A DNA stretch of 64,000 bases, from contig NZ_CP157278.1 of NCBI RefSeq assembly GCF_040026395.1, positions 558,001-622,000 on the forward strand, read 5' to 3'. The position numbers were made by a program, and so were the translations under genes. The notes beneath the pieces are model-generated. The model was not told where the DNA came from. It did not search any database and saw nothing but the letters and a program-made list of their open reading frames with translations. Numbering within the stretch: the first letter of the stretch is position 1; each line of letters opens with the position of its first letter. Shown piece by piece: positions 43,518 to 51,989 of this stretch. Origin of the DNA: Pedobacter lusitanus (GTDB taxonomy: Bacteria > Bacteroidota > Bacteroidia > Sphingobacteriales > Sphingobacteriaceae).

Positions 43518-44182
43518 TCCTGCTATCACTAATAGTATATTTTCTGGTCTCCGCATGTTCAAACGGAGGCCAGAAAATATCAGTTTATCCCAAAACAGGG
43601 ATCGGTGAAAAGATCTATCTGAGTACAGTTACTATAGATGGAGCATACAAGAAAAAAGATTCAGCCATTGTGCTTGAAAATGGAAAAGAAATTACTTTTC
43701 ATATCTATTCGGCAGAACAGCAGATTTATGCAATAAGTTCATCTTTCAATGACTTTACTGTGTTTTTTATTAATGATCAGGGAAATAAGACGATACATAC
43801 TGATAGCTTTTCCAGAACATATAAAGTAAATGGATCTGCTGCTACAAACTCTCTGATTCATTTTCAGAAGAAACAGGATGCATTGCTGAAAAAGATTTGC
43901 CTGATAAAAGATTATACCCTGAGCCAGTTATTGAAACACAGATACAATCAGAATTACATCAATTATGCCGATACGGTACAAAATCCGGTAGCTTTTCTGA
44001 TTGTCAATGACAAAGTTGATTTTGGTTCTGATCTGAATGGATTGGAAAGATTTATCAAAAAGGCTCATAAAAAGTTTAAAGGAAACCGCCAGTTTGATCA
44101 GATTTATGCTCATGCACTCAATTATCTTCAGCAAAAAAAAGAAACCCGGCTTATTACTTATCAAAAAAAACTGTATTATTAA
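43502..44182 (+). CDS. DUF4369-like lipoprotein lacking a thioredoxin domain
   Basis: This 226-residue lipoprotein has the lipobox YFLVSACSNGG. Residues ~22-110 resemble the DUF4369 beta-domain of TlpA proteins (KIYLSTVTIDGAYKKKDSAIVLENGKEITFHIY), and a helical stretch follows (SLIHFQKKQDALLKKI ... AHALNYLQQKKETRL). The CxxC thioredoxin domain that normally follows is absent, and the frame simply ends. It is the last gene of the SusCD unit. It could be a degenerate or specialised TlpA relative acting as a binding module. The domain call is by appearance only. Confidence 0.65.
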   Translation: MGKTIILLSLIVYFLVSACSNGGQKISVYPKTGIGEKIYLSTVTIDGAYKKKDSAIVLENGKEITFHIYSAEQQIYAISSSFNDFTVFFINDQGNKTIHTDSFSRTYKVNGSAATNSLIHFQKKQDALLKKICLIKDYTLSQLLKHRYNQNYINYADTVQNPVAFLIVNDKVDFGSDLNGLERFIKKAHKKFKGNRQFDQIYAHALNYLQQKKETRLITYQKKLYY

Positions 44183-44301
44183 TATGTAAGACAGATCAGT
44201 CGGCTCCGGTTAAAATTTTAATAACCAGACCTGCCAGCCTGTTATTTAACAGCAATCTATAAAATTCTGCAATACCGGATATTCAAAATACGGGCATAAA
44301 A

Positions 44302-44330
44302 AAACCGGTTATCGAGGTGATAACCGGTTT
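44302..44330. terminator. Bidirectional terminator of the SusCD operon and ferritin gene
   Basis: AAACCGGTTATC (44302-44313) and GATAACCGGTTT (44319-44330) form a perfect 12-bp stem with a GAGGT loop. On the minus strand it is followed by a T-run, serving ferritin. Confidence 0.88.
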
Positions 44331-44349
44331 GATATATATATATTTCAAA

Positions 44350-44880
44350 CTATGCTTCGCTGTCGTAAACAATAGTACCCACATGTTTGTCAATTTGCCA
44401 TCTGCCTGTACCTTCTTCACCGATAACGTCAAACAATTCAAGGGCACGTCTTGCTTTGTATTCTTCTTCACGTTGTTCTTTAAAGAACCAGTTTAAGAAT
44501 TCAACAGTAACATAATCCTGTTCTTTATGGCAGTTAGCTGCAATATTTTTAAGAGACTGGGTTACACTGATTTCCTGATCCAAAGCTTCTTCAAAGACTT
44601 CTCTGAAAGAGTTGTATTCCAATTTGATATTAGCTACTTCAGGAGAGATAGCAGTACCGCCCATATCTAAAACATATTTATAGATTTTAAGCTGGTGTTG
44701 TCTTTCTTCGTCTGATTGTTTAAAGAAATAATCAGACGAAAAATCGTAACCGTGTTGGTTACACCATGATGCCATTGCTAAATATGCTGATGAAGATTGA
44801 GCTTCTTTTTTTATTTGTTGATTTAAGAGTTTTTCTACTTCAGTAGAAAGCAAACACTTAACGCGGATGATGTCTTTCAT
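44350..44880 (-). CDS. ftnA: Non-haem ferritin
   Basis: This 176-residue protein is a four-helix-bundle ferritin with iron-site motifs KEAQSSSAYLAMASWC, KQSDEERQHQLKIYKYV and NWFFKEQREEEYKARRAL. These carry the Glu, His and Gln ligands of the diiron ferroxidase centre. It stores iron in the cytoplasm as a 24-mer. Its start is MKDIIRVKCLLSTEVEKLLN, as in other Bacteroidota ferritins. A TACTTTTG box on the minus strand (44916-44923) is a good -7 promoter element. Confidence 0.95.
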   Translation of the reverse strand: MKDIIRVKCLLSTEVEKLLNQQIKKEAQSSSAYLAMASWCNQHGYDFSSDYFFKQSDEERQHQLKIYKYVLDMGGTAISPEVANIKLEYNSFREVFEEALDQEISVTQSLKNIAANCHKEQDYVTVEFLNWFFKEQREEEYKARRALELFDVIGEEGTGRWQIDKHVGTIVYDSEA

Positions 44881-44915
44881 ATGATTATAAATTAATTATT
44901 ACCTATATCGTATGA

Positions 44916-44923
44916 CAAAAGTA
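44916..44923 (-). promoter_or_regulatory. -7 promoter box of the ferritin gene
   Basis: The minus strand reads TACTTTTG, a match to TAnnTTTG, 36 bases before the ferritin ATG. Confidence 0.45.
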
Positions 44924-44987
44924 GTGCTATAAATCAACTTTATTGCATTTAAGAGAAATATGGAAAGATTCTAAGTCTAAAGAAAGA

Positions 44988-45359
44988 TTAGGCCATCAGG
45001 CGATAAATTCTGTCGTGTAAAATACGGTTGAGTTCCAGCATGACAAAGGTACCTTCTATGAGTTCTTTGAAGGCAATGATTTCTAATAAGGTTAATACAT
45101 AACAATGATCACAGGCGCAGATAAAAACGATCTCCAGATCAGGTGCTTTATCAGAGCTCAGTAATAAAGCCTCAATATCGATACCGTAAATGGCTTTTCT
45201 GAGTTTCATAATCGAACGGTAGTCGAAACGATTATGATGTCCTGCGAAATTAACATACCAGCAATTCTGAGAGTCCGACTGAAAAACAGACCCATTCCTG
45301 GTTTGGAATACTTCTAATAAATCAACTGAAGGTGCTACGGTTATGTTTTGCATTAACAT
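44988..45359 (-). CDS. Conserved hypothetical small protein
   Basis: The 123-residue protein is soluble, with two Cys in a CACDHCYVLTLLEI motif and an N-terminal segment FQSDSQNCWYVNFAGHHNRFDYRSIMKLRK. It resembles short Bacteroidota-specific proteins of unknown function, perhaps metal-binding through the CxCxxC. It is upstream of ferritin on the same strand but separated by 108 bases with a ferritin promoter, so it is probably independent. I cannot assign a function. The second Met (two codons in) may be the real start. Confidence 0.6.
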   Translation of the reverse strand: MLMQNITVAPSVDLLEVFQTRNGSVFQSDSQNCWYVNFAGHHNRFDYRSIMKLRKAIYGIDIEALLLSSDKAPDLEIVFICACDHCYVLTLLEIIAFKELIEGTFVMLELNRILHDRIYRLMA

Positions 45360-45566
45360 GTATTATTATAATGCAAAGATTCACATTATTTAGACTTGAT
45401 ACAAATAAATTCACAAAATAATTTGTCTTTTTTTTATTATTCCTGTTTAGTATATGATAAAATTCAATTTTTGCTATCTTGTTACCGCCTAAACTCAAGC
45501 CGTATTTACTGGGATTTACCACCCGATAAACAAATTGAAAAACATTAAATTTTAAACCTTACCCCT

Positions 45567-46067
45567 ATGTACCGTAGTATTGAAGATTTCGAAAATGACT
45601 GGAAGAACGAAGAGAGTAGTACACTTCAAATATTCCGAAACATTACGGATGAAACTAAATCCATCAAAATCCACGAAAATGTAAGAGCTCTTGACAGATT
45701 AGCCTGGCACATTACCCAAACTATTCCTGAAATGGGATCACATGCTGGCCTGATGACCGAAAGCCCGCTTAATGGACTGCCAATACCAGAGCGCTTTGAA
45801 GAAATTATTAAGATTTACCAGGAATACAACACCATTCTGCTAAAAAGAGTAAAATCTAAATGGACTGACTCTACTTTAAGTGATAAAGTGGATATGTATG
45901 GACAGGTTTGGACTAAGGGCCAGGTATTGTCTGTATTTGTTGCCCATCAGACACATCACCGTGGCCAGATGACGGTAATTATGCGTATGGTAGGTTTACC
46001 TGTTCCCGGAGTATATGGCCCGGCTAAAGAAGAATGGGTAAACATGGGTGTACCTGCAATGGAATAA
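45567..46067 (+). CDS. DinB-family metal-binding protein
   Basis: This 166-residue four-helix-bundle protein shows DinB/YfiT features: the first His in DRLAWHITQTIPEM and the C-terminal pair in FVAHQTHHRGQMTVIMRMVGLPVPGVYGP, which together form a three-His metal site. DinB-like proteins include thiol-dependent transferases (bacillithiol or mycothiol dependent) and many uncharacterised ones. It is transcribed alone, with a hairpin terminator 40 bases downstream. Confidence 0.88.
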   Translation: MYRSIEDFENDWKNEESSTLQIFRNITDETKSIKIHENVRALDRLAWHITQTIPEMGSHAGLMTESPLNGLPIPERFEEIIKIYQEYNTILLKRVKSKWTDSTLSDKVDMYGQVWTKGQVLSVFVAHQTHHRGQMTVIMRMVGLPVPGVYGPAKEEWVNMGVPAME

Positions 46068-46108
46068 ACGACAGACTACCCTTGTCAAGAACTTTCTTAT
46101 TTCCCTGT

Positions 46109-46143
46109 AAAAGGCCTGAACATGTCAATTGTCCGGGCCTTTT
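46109..46143. terminator. Terminator between DinB and AraC genes
   Basis: AAAAGGCC (46109-46116) and GGCCTTTT (46136-46143) form a perfect 8-bp stem around a 19-base loop, with a T-run. Confidence 0.6.
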
Positions 46144-46297
46144 GCTTTAGCTTGCAGCAGCAATCCACTAATTCGTTTTTTTTATTCCGTTCCGATATAA
46201 AGAAGGCCAAAATTACCTGGAAAAACAGATATGCCTGTTGCCAGCCTGATTTCAGCTTTGGGTGTCAATTATCAAATCCTTTTAGATATTGTTAAAA

Positions 46298-47200
46298 TCA
46301 AACATTCCTAAAGTGACCTGGTGTGTAGGCGGTCTGTTTCTTGAAAAAGTTATTAAAATGCGCTGCTTCTTCAAAACCCAGGCAGTAGCCAATTTCAGAA
46401 ATATTCCAGTCTGTGTGTTTCAGTAAAGACTTGGCTTCTGTCAGTACACGCTCAGAGATCAGATCTGTTGTTGTTTTACCAGTAGTAACCTTGATAGACC
46501 TGTTTAAGTGATTTACGTGCACTGCGAGCTTTTCTGCGAAGTCTTTAGCCGAGCGAAGTGCAAATCTCTGAGAAGGTGTTTCAATAGGAAACTGACGCTC
46601 TAATAGCTCCGTAAAAACAGCAGTGATTCTGGATTGTGCATTTGGATGCTGATATAAATTCTCCGAAGGTTCTGATTTCAGTGCATAATGAGTTAATTCA
46701 GTAACATAATTGCGTAGCAGATCATATTTGAACACATAATCAGAGTTGATTTCTTCCAGCATTTTTTCAAAGATGCCAGCTACAAACTGTTCTTGTGTAT
46801 CATCTAAAAAGTAGGCAGGCTTCCCTCCTATATGAAACATAGGCAGTTCATTCAGGCTCCCCCTGATTTTTTCAGTGAAGAAAGATTCAGTGAAGATGCA
46901 GAAGTATCCTGTTGTATCGTCAGAAAGCGCCTGAACAGTATAAGGAACATTCGGGTTGAAAAATATTAGCGTAGTACCTTTAATGATTATACTTTTATCC
47001 GCGTAGTGGTACAAATACTCTCCGCGTACAAGGCTGACTTTATAAAAATCTCTGCGGCTGTAGGTAACAGGTGCATTACTGGGTTTGTGGAAATCTTCTA
47101 TTCGGAAAACATTAAAATGACCTACGCTGTTTTGCAGAGTCTGTGGAACACTATTAAACTTTGTCTGATAAAAATGTTCTAATGTTTGTGTCTTATCCAT
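46298..47200 (-). CDS. AraC-family transcriptional regulator
   Basis: This 300-residue protein has an N-terminal cupin-like domain (YKVSLVRGEYLYHYADKSIIIKGTTLIFFNPNVPYTV) and a C-terminal AraC DNA-binding domain (FAEKLAVHVNHLNRSIKVTTGKTTTDLISERVLTEAKSLLKHTDWNISEIGYCLGFEEAAHFNNFFKKQTAYTPGHFR). It is a solitary gene with no obvious target nearby. The 300 bases between it and the tRNA hold AT-rich sequence and a run of seven G, with no gene I can support. Confidence 0.92.
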   Translation of the reverse strand: MDKTQTLEHFYQTKFNSVPQTLQNSVGHFNVFRIEDFHKPSNAPVTYSRRDFYKVSLVRGEYLYHYADKSIIIKGTTLIFFNPNVPYTVQALSDDTTGYFCIFTESFFTEKIRGSLNELPMFHIGGKPAYFLDDTQEQFVAGIFEKMLEEINSDYVFKYDLLRNYVTELTHYALKSEPSENLYQHPNAQSRITAVFTELLERQFPIETPSQRFALRSAKDFAEKLAVHVNHLNRSIKVTTGKTTTDLISERVLTEAKSLLKHTDWNISEIGYCLGFEEAAHFNNFFKKQTAYTPGHFRNV

Positions 47201-47465
47201 GATATGAATTTAAGCAAATAATAAACAAATATAGCGGGATAATGGTTTAGAGAAATTGCGCTAATCAAACTGTTAATTGCAAAATTCAAACAATTAGAGT
47301 GGGATTTTATTAAGATTTTAAGATGCAGGATAAGTTGAATTGCAAAAACACGAGGTCTTCCGGGGGGGTATCATCTTTTAAAAGAAAAAAAATGGGTTTT
47401 TATACGGTTAAAAGCATTTTTTATAATTCATAATGAGGTTGTTAAACAATTAGCTCAGGTTATTG

Positions 47466-47496
47466 TTTGCAGAAATGGTGCTTTTTTGTACTTTTG
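47466..47496 (+). promoter_or_regulatory. Promoter of the tRNA-Ser gene
   Basis: TTTG (47466-47469) and TACTTTTG (47489-47496), 19 bases apart, match the Bacteroidota -33/-7 consensus, and the tRNA begins 5 bases later. This is the cleanest promoter in the window. Confidence 0.8.
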
Positions 47497-47500
47497 TGAC

Positions 47501-47590
47501 GGAGAGTTGTCAGAGTGGTCGATTGAGGCAGTCTTGAAAACTGTTGATCTGTCAAAGGATCCGCGGGTTCGAATCCCCCACTCTCCGCCA
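47501..47590 (+). tRNA. tRNA-Ser(TGA)
   Basis: The acceptor stem GGAGAGT pairs with ACTCTCC, the anticodon loop CTTGAAA carries TGA, a long variable arm typical of serine tRNA is present, and the T-loop GGTTCGAATCC is intact. The CCA tail is encoded (47588-47590). A palindromic element begins at the next base. Confidence 0.97.
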
Positions 47591-47709
47591 GGCAAAAATG
47601 CTACCCCAAAGGGGTGGCATTTTTTGTTTTAAATCGGCCTGAGCTCTTCAGCTCACAGGCCAGATTTAAAACAAAAAATTGCCAGGAGCGCAGCGACAGC
47701 ATTTTTGCC
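47591..47709. repeat. 119-bp palindromic element abutting the tRNA-Ser 3' end
   Basis: GGCAAAAATGCT (47591-47602) and AGCATTTTTGCC (47698-47709) are perfect 12-bp terminal inverted repeats. Inside are a 17-bp pair (47619-47635 with 47663-47679) and a GGCCTG/CAGGCC core. The first part also holds a tRNA terminator hairpin (ATGCTACCCC-AAA-GGGGTGGCAT). It resembles a MITE or fold-back repeat rather than a gene. Confidence 0.7.
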
Positions 47710-47727
47710 TGAAGCCTCCCCCAAAAG

Positions 47728-47754
47728 GGATCAGCGAGAGTAACGAGCTAATCC
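47728..47754. repeat. REP-like inverted repeat
   Basis: GGATCAGC (47728-47735) and GCTAATCC (47747-47754) form a near-perfect stem with one wobble around an 11-base loop, just past the 119-bp palindrome, in an otherwise gene-free stretch up to 47828. Confidence 0.45.
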
Positions 47755-47828
47755 CCACTGAAGGATTAGTTAAATTACGGTAAGCTTTATTGAAAAATCT
47801 ACTCTAATATTACACCTTGATATTTTTA

Positions 47829-48119
47829 TTAACAATTTTCAATTTCTTTTCTTAGATCATTAGCAATATTTGTCCATACTGTTTGCTCAGACAGAATTAG
47901 TTTACAATCACATTCATTTTTAACAACTTCAATTATATGCCTGTACCAGTCAAAATATGTCCATCCTCTTGGTTCTGGTGAATAAAGAAAAAGTCCCTTA
48001 TCATCCCAATGCACTTCTGTCGCTGTCCTGTAGATAAGAACAAAACGCTCTGTGACAGGCTTGATATATAGTCTTTTTTTGTCATCAATCCCCAATTCTA
48101 ATATCTGATCATCTATCAT
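47829..48119 (-). CDS. Small immunity-like hypothetical protein
   Basis: The 96-residue protein is acidic and beta-strand rich (MIDDQILELGIDDKKRLYIK, ATEVHWDDKGLFLYSPEPRGWTYFDWYRHI), without signal or membrane segment. It resembles short polymorphic-toxin immunity proteins, though I do not recognise the family. I chose the ATG at 48119, which overlaps the previous gene by 11 bases; a longer TTG start overlaps 32 bases. It is last in a minus-strand array of similar small genes with low GC. Confidence 0.55.
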   Translation of the reverse strand: MIDDQILELGIDDKKRLYIKPVTERFVLIYRTATEVHWDDKGLFLYSPEPRGWTYFDWYRHIIEVVKNECDCKLILSEQTVWTNIANDLRKEIENC

Positions 48120-48537
48120 TATTTCTGTATAGTTCTTCAAGTAAAGAATCGGTTAGTTTTCTCTCTTTTATATCTGACCATGAGTTGTTTGTTTCAGGGA
48201 AGCCATTTCTGCAATATCCCGCATGATTCTGAAAGTCAAACACAGCATGGTAATAGTCATTTATGGAAAGAAAAGCTTTTGATAATTTTTCGTTCCATAA
48301 TATTTTAACTGTCGATGGTTTATGCCTATCAGTTACATTGGCAACATTGTAAATATGAAGTCCGTCCAAAACTTTCAAACCGTTATTACTTCTATCAACT
48401 GCATAAAAATAGCCTGTTTCACAATTATCTTCAAATACAACAGCATTATCATTTTCCACAGTACTTTCAATAAAAGTATCTTGACCGACATGAAATGTCT
48501 GCTTTTCGTAAATTACTAGTAATGTCTTGTCCATCAT
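48109..48537 (-). CDS. DUF2251-family immunity-like protein
   Basis: This 142-residue protein matches my recollection of DUF2251: VGQDTFIESTVENDNAVVFEDNCETGYFYAVD, LKVLDGLHIYNVANVTDRHKPSTVKILWNE and HAVFDFQNHAGYCRNGFPE. The family is found in contact-dependent and Rhs-type toxin immunity neighbourhoods. It is soluble. It is followed by the 96-residue gene with overlap. The toxin it might neutralise is not in the window. Confidence 0.75.
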   Translation of the reverse strand: MMDKTLLVIYEKQTFHVGQDTFIESTVENDNAVVFEDNCETGYFYAVDRSNNGLKVLDGLHIYNVANVTDRHKPSTVKILWNEKLSKAFLSINDYYHAVFDFQNHAGYCRNGFPETNNSWSDIKERKLTDSLLEELYRNNDR

Positions 48538-48579
48538 AAATTAGCGATTAACCCTCTTTGGCGTCTTAAAATTATACAG

Positions 48580-48909
48580 TCAATCCAAGTTGATATTTCC
48601 GTTCATAATTATATCCGGATGATTTTCCAGCTCCTCATTTGTTAAACTTGGATCAGCTTCACCAAGTTTGAAGTCTATTGTATCGGTCACATAGGTGCTA
48701 ATATTGTAGATATGACTGATATCTTTATCCAATAGATATTCAAGTAATTCATAAACCACAGCGGAAGCATTCAATGCGTAACTGCTATCGAAATCGCCAA
48801 ATTCATTTCTACAGAAACTAATAGAATCTTTTAATACTCCTACATCTCCCCAACTGCGATTTTCTGAAAATGACACATAATCTGACAATAGTCGCTTGTA
48901 AATATCCAT
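48580..48909 (-). CDS. DUF416-like small protein
   Basis: This 109-residue protein resembles the C-terminal half of DUF416 (YjaG) proteins in the stretch SAVVYELLEYLLDKDISHIYNISTYVTDTIDFKLGEAD and LTNEELENHPDIIM. DUF416 proteins are usually about 190 residues, so this one is short, which may mean truncation or a compact variant. Such proteins are often found in immunity gene arrays. Function unknown. Confidence 0.65.
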   Translation of the reverse strand: MDIYKRLLSDYVSFSENRSWGDVGVLKDSISFCRNEFGDFDSSYALNASAVVYELLEYLLDKDISHIYNISTYVTDTIDFKLGEADPSLTNEELENHPDIIMNGNINLD

Positions 48910-49047
48910 AAACTGAAATCGACAAGCACATCTGAACTAGATTTGTCAATTTTACTTTTAAATAATATTGTAAATTCTGAACCAGTCATGTTTTTTTCTT
49001 ATACTCATTAGTGGTGATTTATCTTAAGTTACTTAATCAAAATATAA

Positions 49048-49533
49048 TTAATTGTTCTTCATCCACTCAATTGCTTTCTTGGTTACTAATTCTTCTATGT
49101 TGTCTCTGGTAGCTTCTGGAACATAATTTTGATAACTCTCACCGTAATCTAAATCGCACCATGCCCAGTAAAATAGATAAAATTCGAAGATTGGTTTTTC
49201 ATAATCAAAAGCTAGACCTGTAGAATACAATGCTTCCAGATTAGTCTTAACATCAGCCGATTTTGCAATTTTTTCAATGAAATTTCTACAATATCCAATT
49301 ATTGCTTCTTGTTTTTCAGGCACTGCGATTCCGAGCTCTTTTAGTGAATTTAAAAGATATTTTTCTGCTTCAAAGAAACTTGTTGGCTTTGATATTCCTG
49401 ATAAGATTAGCAACGAGGGGGTTTCATAGCCTTTCAATAGCATTTCGAGTGCCCAATCGACAGCATGATCGATGTTAAAATCTTTGAGGTGCTGATAAGC
49501 CAACATTTTACTCGTTAAATCACTTGTTTGCAT
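49048..49533 (-). CDS. Helical immunity-like hypothetical protein
   Basis: This 161-residue protein is mostly helical and acidic, with FNIDHAVDWALEMLLKGYETPSLLILSGISKP near the N terminus and FEFYLFYWAWCDLDYGESYQNYVPEATRDN near the C terminus. Sequence style and neighbours match bacterial toxin-immunity proteins, but I cannot name the family. It lies 19 bases downstream of the next gene in the array. Confidence 0.6.
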   Translation of the reverse strand: MQTSDLTSKMLAYQHLKDFNIDHAVDWALEMLLKGYETPSLLILSGISKPTSFFEAEKYLLNSLKELGIAVPEKQEAIIGYCRNFIEKIAKSADVKTNLEALYSTGLAFDYEKPIFEFYLFYWAWCDLDYGESYQNYVPEATRDNIEELVTKKAIEWMKNN

Positions 49534-49552
49534 TTGGATCTTTACTTATGGC

Positions 49553-49876
49553 CTATTTATCAAGTTTCACTTCATTATAAAGTCGCTCTAATATCCAATT
49601 AAGCTCGCTTTGCTCACATGCATATTCGCTAATCCGCCCATAAGTCTCGTATGATGAGATATTAAATCCATCCTCGATATCATTGTAGAAAATAACAGAA
49701 TTACCGAAAATGGCAACAACCCAAAATCCACCGCCCTCGTCTCCATATGATGTTTCCTGCCACTTTTGTGGTTGAATTTTAATCAGCTTCCAGAAGTTCA
49801 ATAATGCACCTTCAAGTTTCAATTCACCACGTGAAAGCCATTCTTCAAGTTCTTTTAATGAAATTGGTGTCCACAT
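49553..49876 (-). CDS. Small immunity-like hypothetical protein
   Basis: The 107-residue protein has a compact alpha/beta appearance with IKIQPQKWQETSYGDEGGGFWVVAIFGNSVIFYNDIEDGFNISSY, a conserved-looking core of the kind seen in Bacteroidota Rhs/T6SS immunity proteins. No signal or membrane segment. It precedes the 161-residue gene by 19 bases, so the two are probably co-transcribed. The family name is not known to me. Confidence 0.6.
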   Translation of the reverse strand: MWTPISLKELEEWLSRGELKLEGALLNFWKLIKIQPQKWQETSYGDEGGGFWVVAIFGNSVIFYNDIEDGFNISSYETYGRISEYACEQSELNWILERLYNEVKLDK

Positions 49877-50087
49877 GCTAAAAGTGATAAACTGTTACAA
49901 TAATATATATTCATTACTTTGTCTATATTCCGCGGACTTCCGGAAACTTTTAAGCCTATTTTCTTTAGCTCTTTTTCACTTGTTAAAAGATTCCTATTTA
50001 CCATAAAAATTAAAGGCAATGATATATTATTTTGCACTGCTCTAACTTTAGCAGATTGTCTTTTTTAGTGTCATCAGGTTGTTGTTT

Positions 50088-50663
50088 TTATTGAACGGCA
50101 TTCTCGCCAATTAGACAATTGCGCTCTGGATTTAAATAATCCAATTGCTTATCTTCAAACAACTGTTCCAATTGCTCTACTCCATGTTCAATCTTAAAAT
50201 CTCTTTCCTTCTGTGTGATAGGAATAAACCAACAACACTCAATCTCCTTACCATCATATTCAAACAACTCTAGTTTAGGACCATCAAGATATGGAGTAGA
50301 GATAAAGCCGTAGTCACATTTTGAATTGTCTAACCAAGGCTGCCCAATATTAACCGTATGATTTATGTTCAGTGGCAATCTGTTTCTATGATATGAGGCA
50401 CAGACAGTCAAAAGCTCGACCAAGCTCTCGTCTGCTTTAGGCGAGTAAACAAACAACTCTATTAAATTATCATCCAAACGGTCTTCAGACATACCTACCG
50501 TACAATAACAAACCATAGCATGCTTTTTATTGGGAGGAAATTCTAAAATAAAAAAATCTGGATGCAATTTATCCTCTGGTCCTTTCCCAAGTTTTAAACT
50601 TTTACCAGATACACCAAAATAACGTACATAATGATCAACTAGTTCTGTAATATATGTTTTCAA
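50088..50663 (-). CDS. SuFu-domain (suppressor-of-fused-like) immunity protein
   Basis: This 191-residue protein resembles the bacterial SuFu superfamily in HPDFFILEFPPNKKHAMVCYCTVGMSEDRLDDNLIELFVYSPKADESLVELL and YDGKEIECCWFIPITQKERDFKIEHGVEQLEQLFEDKQLDYLNPERNCLI. Bacterial SuFu proteins are common immunity proteins of polymorphic toxin systems. It is soluble and cytoplasmic. It lies in the AT-rich array, 31 bases downstream of a lipoprotein gene. Confidence 0.75.
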   Translation of the reverse strand: MKTYITELVDHYVRYFGVSGKSLKLGKGPEDKLHPDFFILEFPPNKKHAMVCYCTVGMSEDRLDDNLIELFVYSPKADESLVELLTVCASYHRNRLPLNINHTVNIGQPWLDNSKCDYGFISTPYLDGPKLELFEYDGKEIECCWFIPITQKERDFKIEHGVEQLEQLFEDKQLDYLNPERNCLIGENAVQ

Positions 50664-50693
50664 ATTATCTGAATTTATTATAATCTAAGATTG

Positions 50694-51665
50694 TTAAAAG
50701 TTGTCTACCCGAAGCTTAATATTATCAAACAATGCATGCAGAAAGCTAATTTGTTTTGGAGAAAAATTCTCCAGTTCAGCTTTTTTCAAAATTCGTTTAT
50801 TTTTCTCCAGATGTTTTTTCATTCTATCTTTCGGTGCATATGCAGACATATATTCCTCCATACTTAGTTTCAGTTTTCCTCTCAAACATGAATTTGGATT
50901 TGCCATATAATAATTAGTAAAACTGGCCATGTGGCTGTAAAACAGATCTTCAACAGTCGTAGTAAAAGATTGCATAGTAAAATCATCTGTCTTCACTTTA
51001 GCACATATCTCTTCTAATTTAAGAACAGCAGGAACATCAAACTTTCCATTCATAAGTACTGTAGCAGCACTATCTGATTTTTCTCTAAGACTTAATACTT
51101 TTTTTACAGCCGAATATTTAGTTGAATCAATCACCAGGACAAGGTTTGACCTTTTGCCAGAATGTTCATAATCGTTTTCAGACTGTTCATATATTTCATG
51201 TTCCGATTTGGACTTAGTTTTAGTAATTGATTCCAGCTCTGATATAATCTCTTCATGAAATCGTTTAGAAATTATTTTCTGCTCTACTTCGTCTAATTCT
51301 ACTTTTCTGGACCACTTCCCATTTTTAAAAACTGATCTTAGAGCAATTCTAGTTGAAACTCCATTTTGATCTTCAACTCTTGGCATATAAGAGAAAAAAT
51401 ACATTTCCTCCCGACCTTTATTCAGATATAAAACGTCTCCTTCTAAAGCGCCTGTACCTTTCTGCCAATAATCTGAATCATATTGCCATTTCTCAGGAAT
51501 TACATTTTCCGGGTGTGCCTTTCTAAAGCTATCTACAGCTAGTTTAAATTTATTCTTCTGTATTGGGAACGTAAAATAAGACCATCCACCCAGACTTCCT
51601 TTCCCTGGATAATTACAGGAAAACAAGCACATAAATATTAAAAGGAAGAACAGATTTTTAAACAT
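50694..51665 (-). CDS. Hypothetical lipoprotein
   Basis: This 323-residue protein has a lipoprotein signal (LFFLLIFMCLFSCNYPG). The mature part is hydrophilic, with KGTGALEGDVLYLNKGREEMYFFSYMPRVEDQ and a charged helical middle (KTKSKSEHEIYEQSENDYEHSGKRS). I do not recognise a family. Its low GC and its place in the immunity-like array suggest accessory origin; it may protect the envelope or be part of an exported effector set. The stop overlaps no other gene. Confidence 0.6.
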   Translation of the reverse strand: MFKNLFFLLIFMCLFSCNYPGKGSLGGWSYFTFPIQKNKFKLAVDSFRKAHPENVIPEKWQYDSDYWQKGTGALEGDVLYLNKGREEMYFFSYMPRVEDQNGVSTRIALRSVFKNGKWSRKVELDEVEQKIISKRFHEEIISELESITKTKSKSEHEIYEQSENDYEHSGKRSNLVLVIDSTKYSAVKKVLSLREKSDSAATVLMNGKFDVPAVLKLEEICAKVKTDDFTMQSFTTTVEDLFYSHMASFTNYYMANPNSCLRGKLKLSMEEYMSAYAPKDRMKKHLEKNKRILKKAELENFSPKQISFLHALFDNIKLRVDNF

Positions 51666-51989
51666 TGGATCAATTTTATTCCGTCAATAAACAAATAATC
51701 TGGATTCTTTCGACTTTGACAGTCTCACTATTCCTCAGCATATACTATTCTGAATACTTCGGCTGTTTAATATTACATATACCTTTTGTAAAGGTAACAA
51801 AGAATTTTGCAAATGAGTTTGGTTTGGTGATCCTCTATCATCAGCATTTTACTCACCCTTTATTTCTGGTCAAGGTGTAAACAACCGGACAGCCACCTGA
51901 GTAATTTATCCCTGATAAGAATGCGTTATTTAGAATTATCAATAATATTTTTCAAGAAAGATACCCATCAACTATAAAAAATTCAATAT

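Noticed and set aside
47201..47500. Search for a gene or att site between AraC and tRNA-Ser
   Set aside because: Only AT-rich sequence and a seven-G run were seen. No second copy of the tRNA 3' end and no integrase gene were found in the window, so a genomic-island claim stays unproven.
49855..50037. 60-residue minus-strand frame in the immunity-like array
   Set aside because: It overlaps the next gene by 22 bases and looks at most like a remnant (KKIGLKVSGSPRNIDKVMNIYYCN). No clear start signal or family.
51665..51880. 71-residue plus-strand frame with a hydrophobic segment
   Set aside because: It begins with TTG exactly at the start of the divergent lipoprotein gene, has no recognisable family and no promoter; probably chance in AT-rich DNA.
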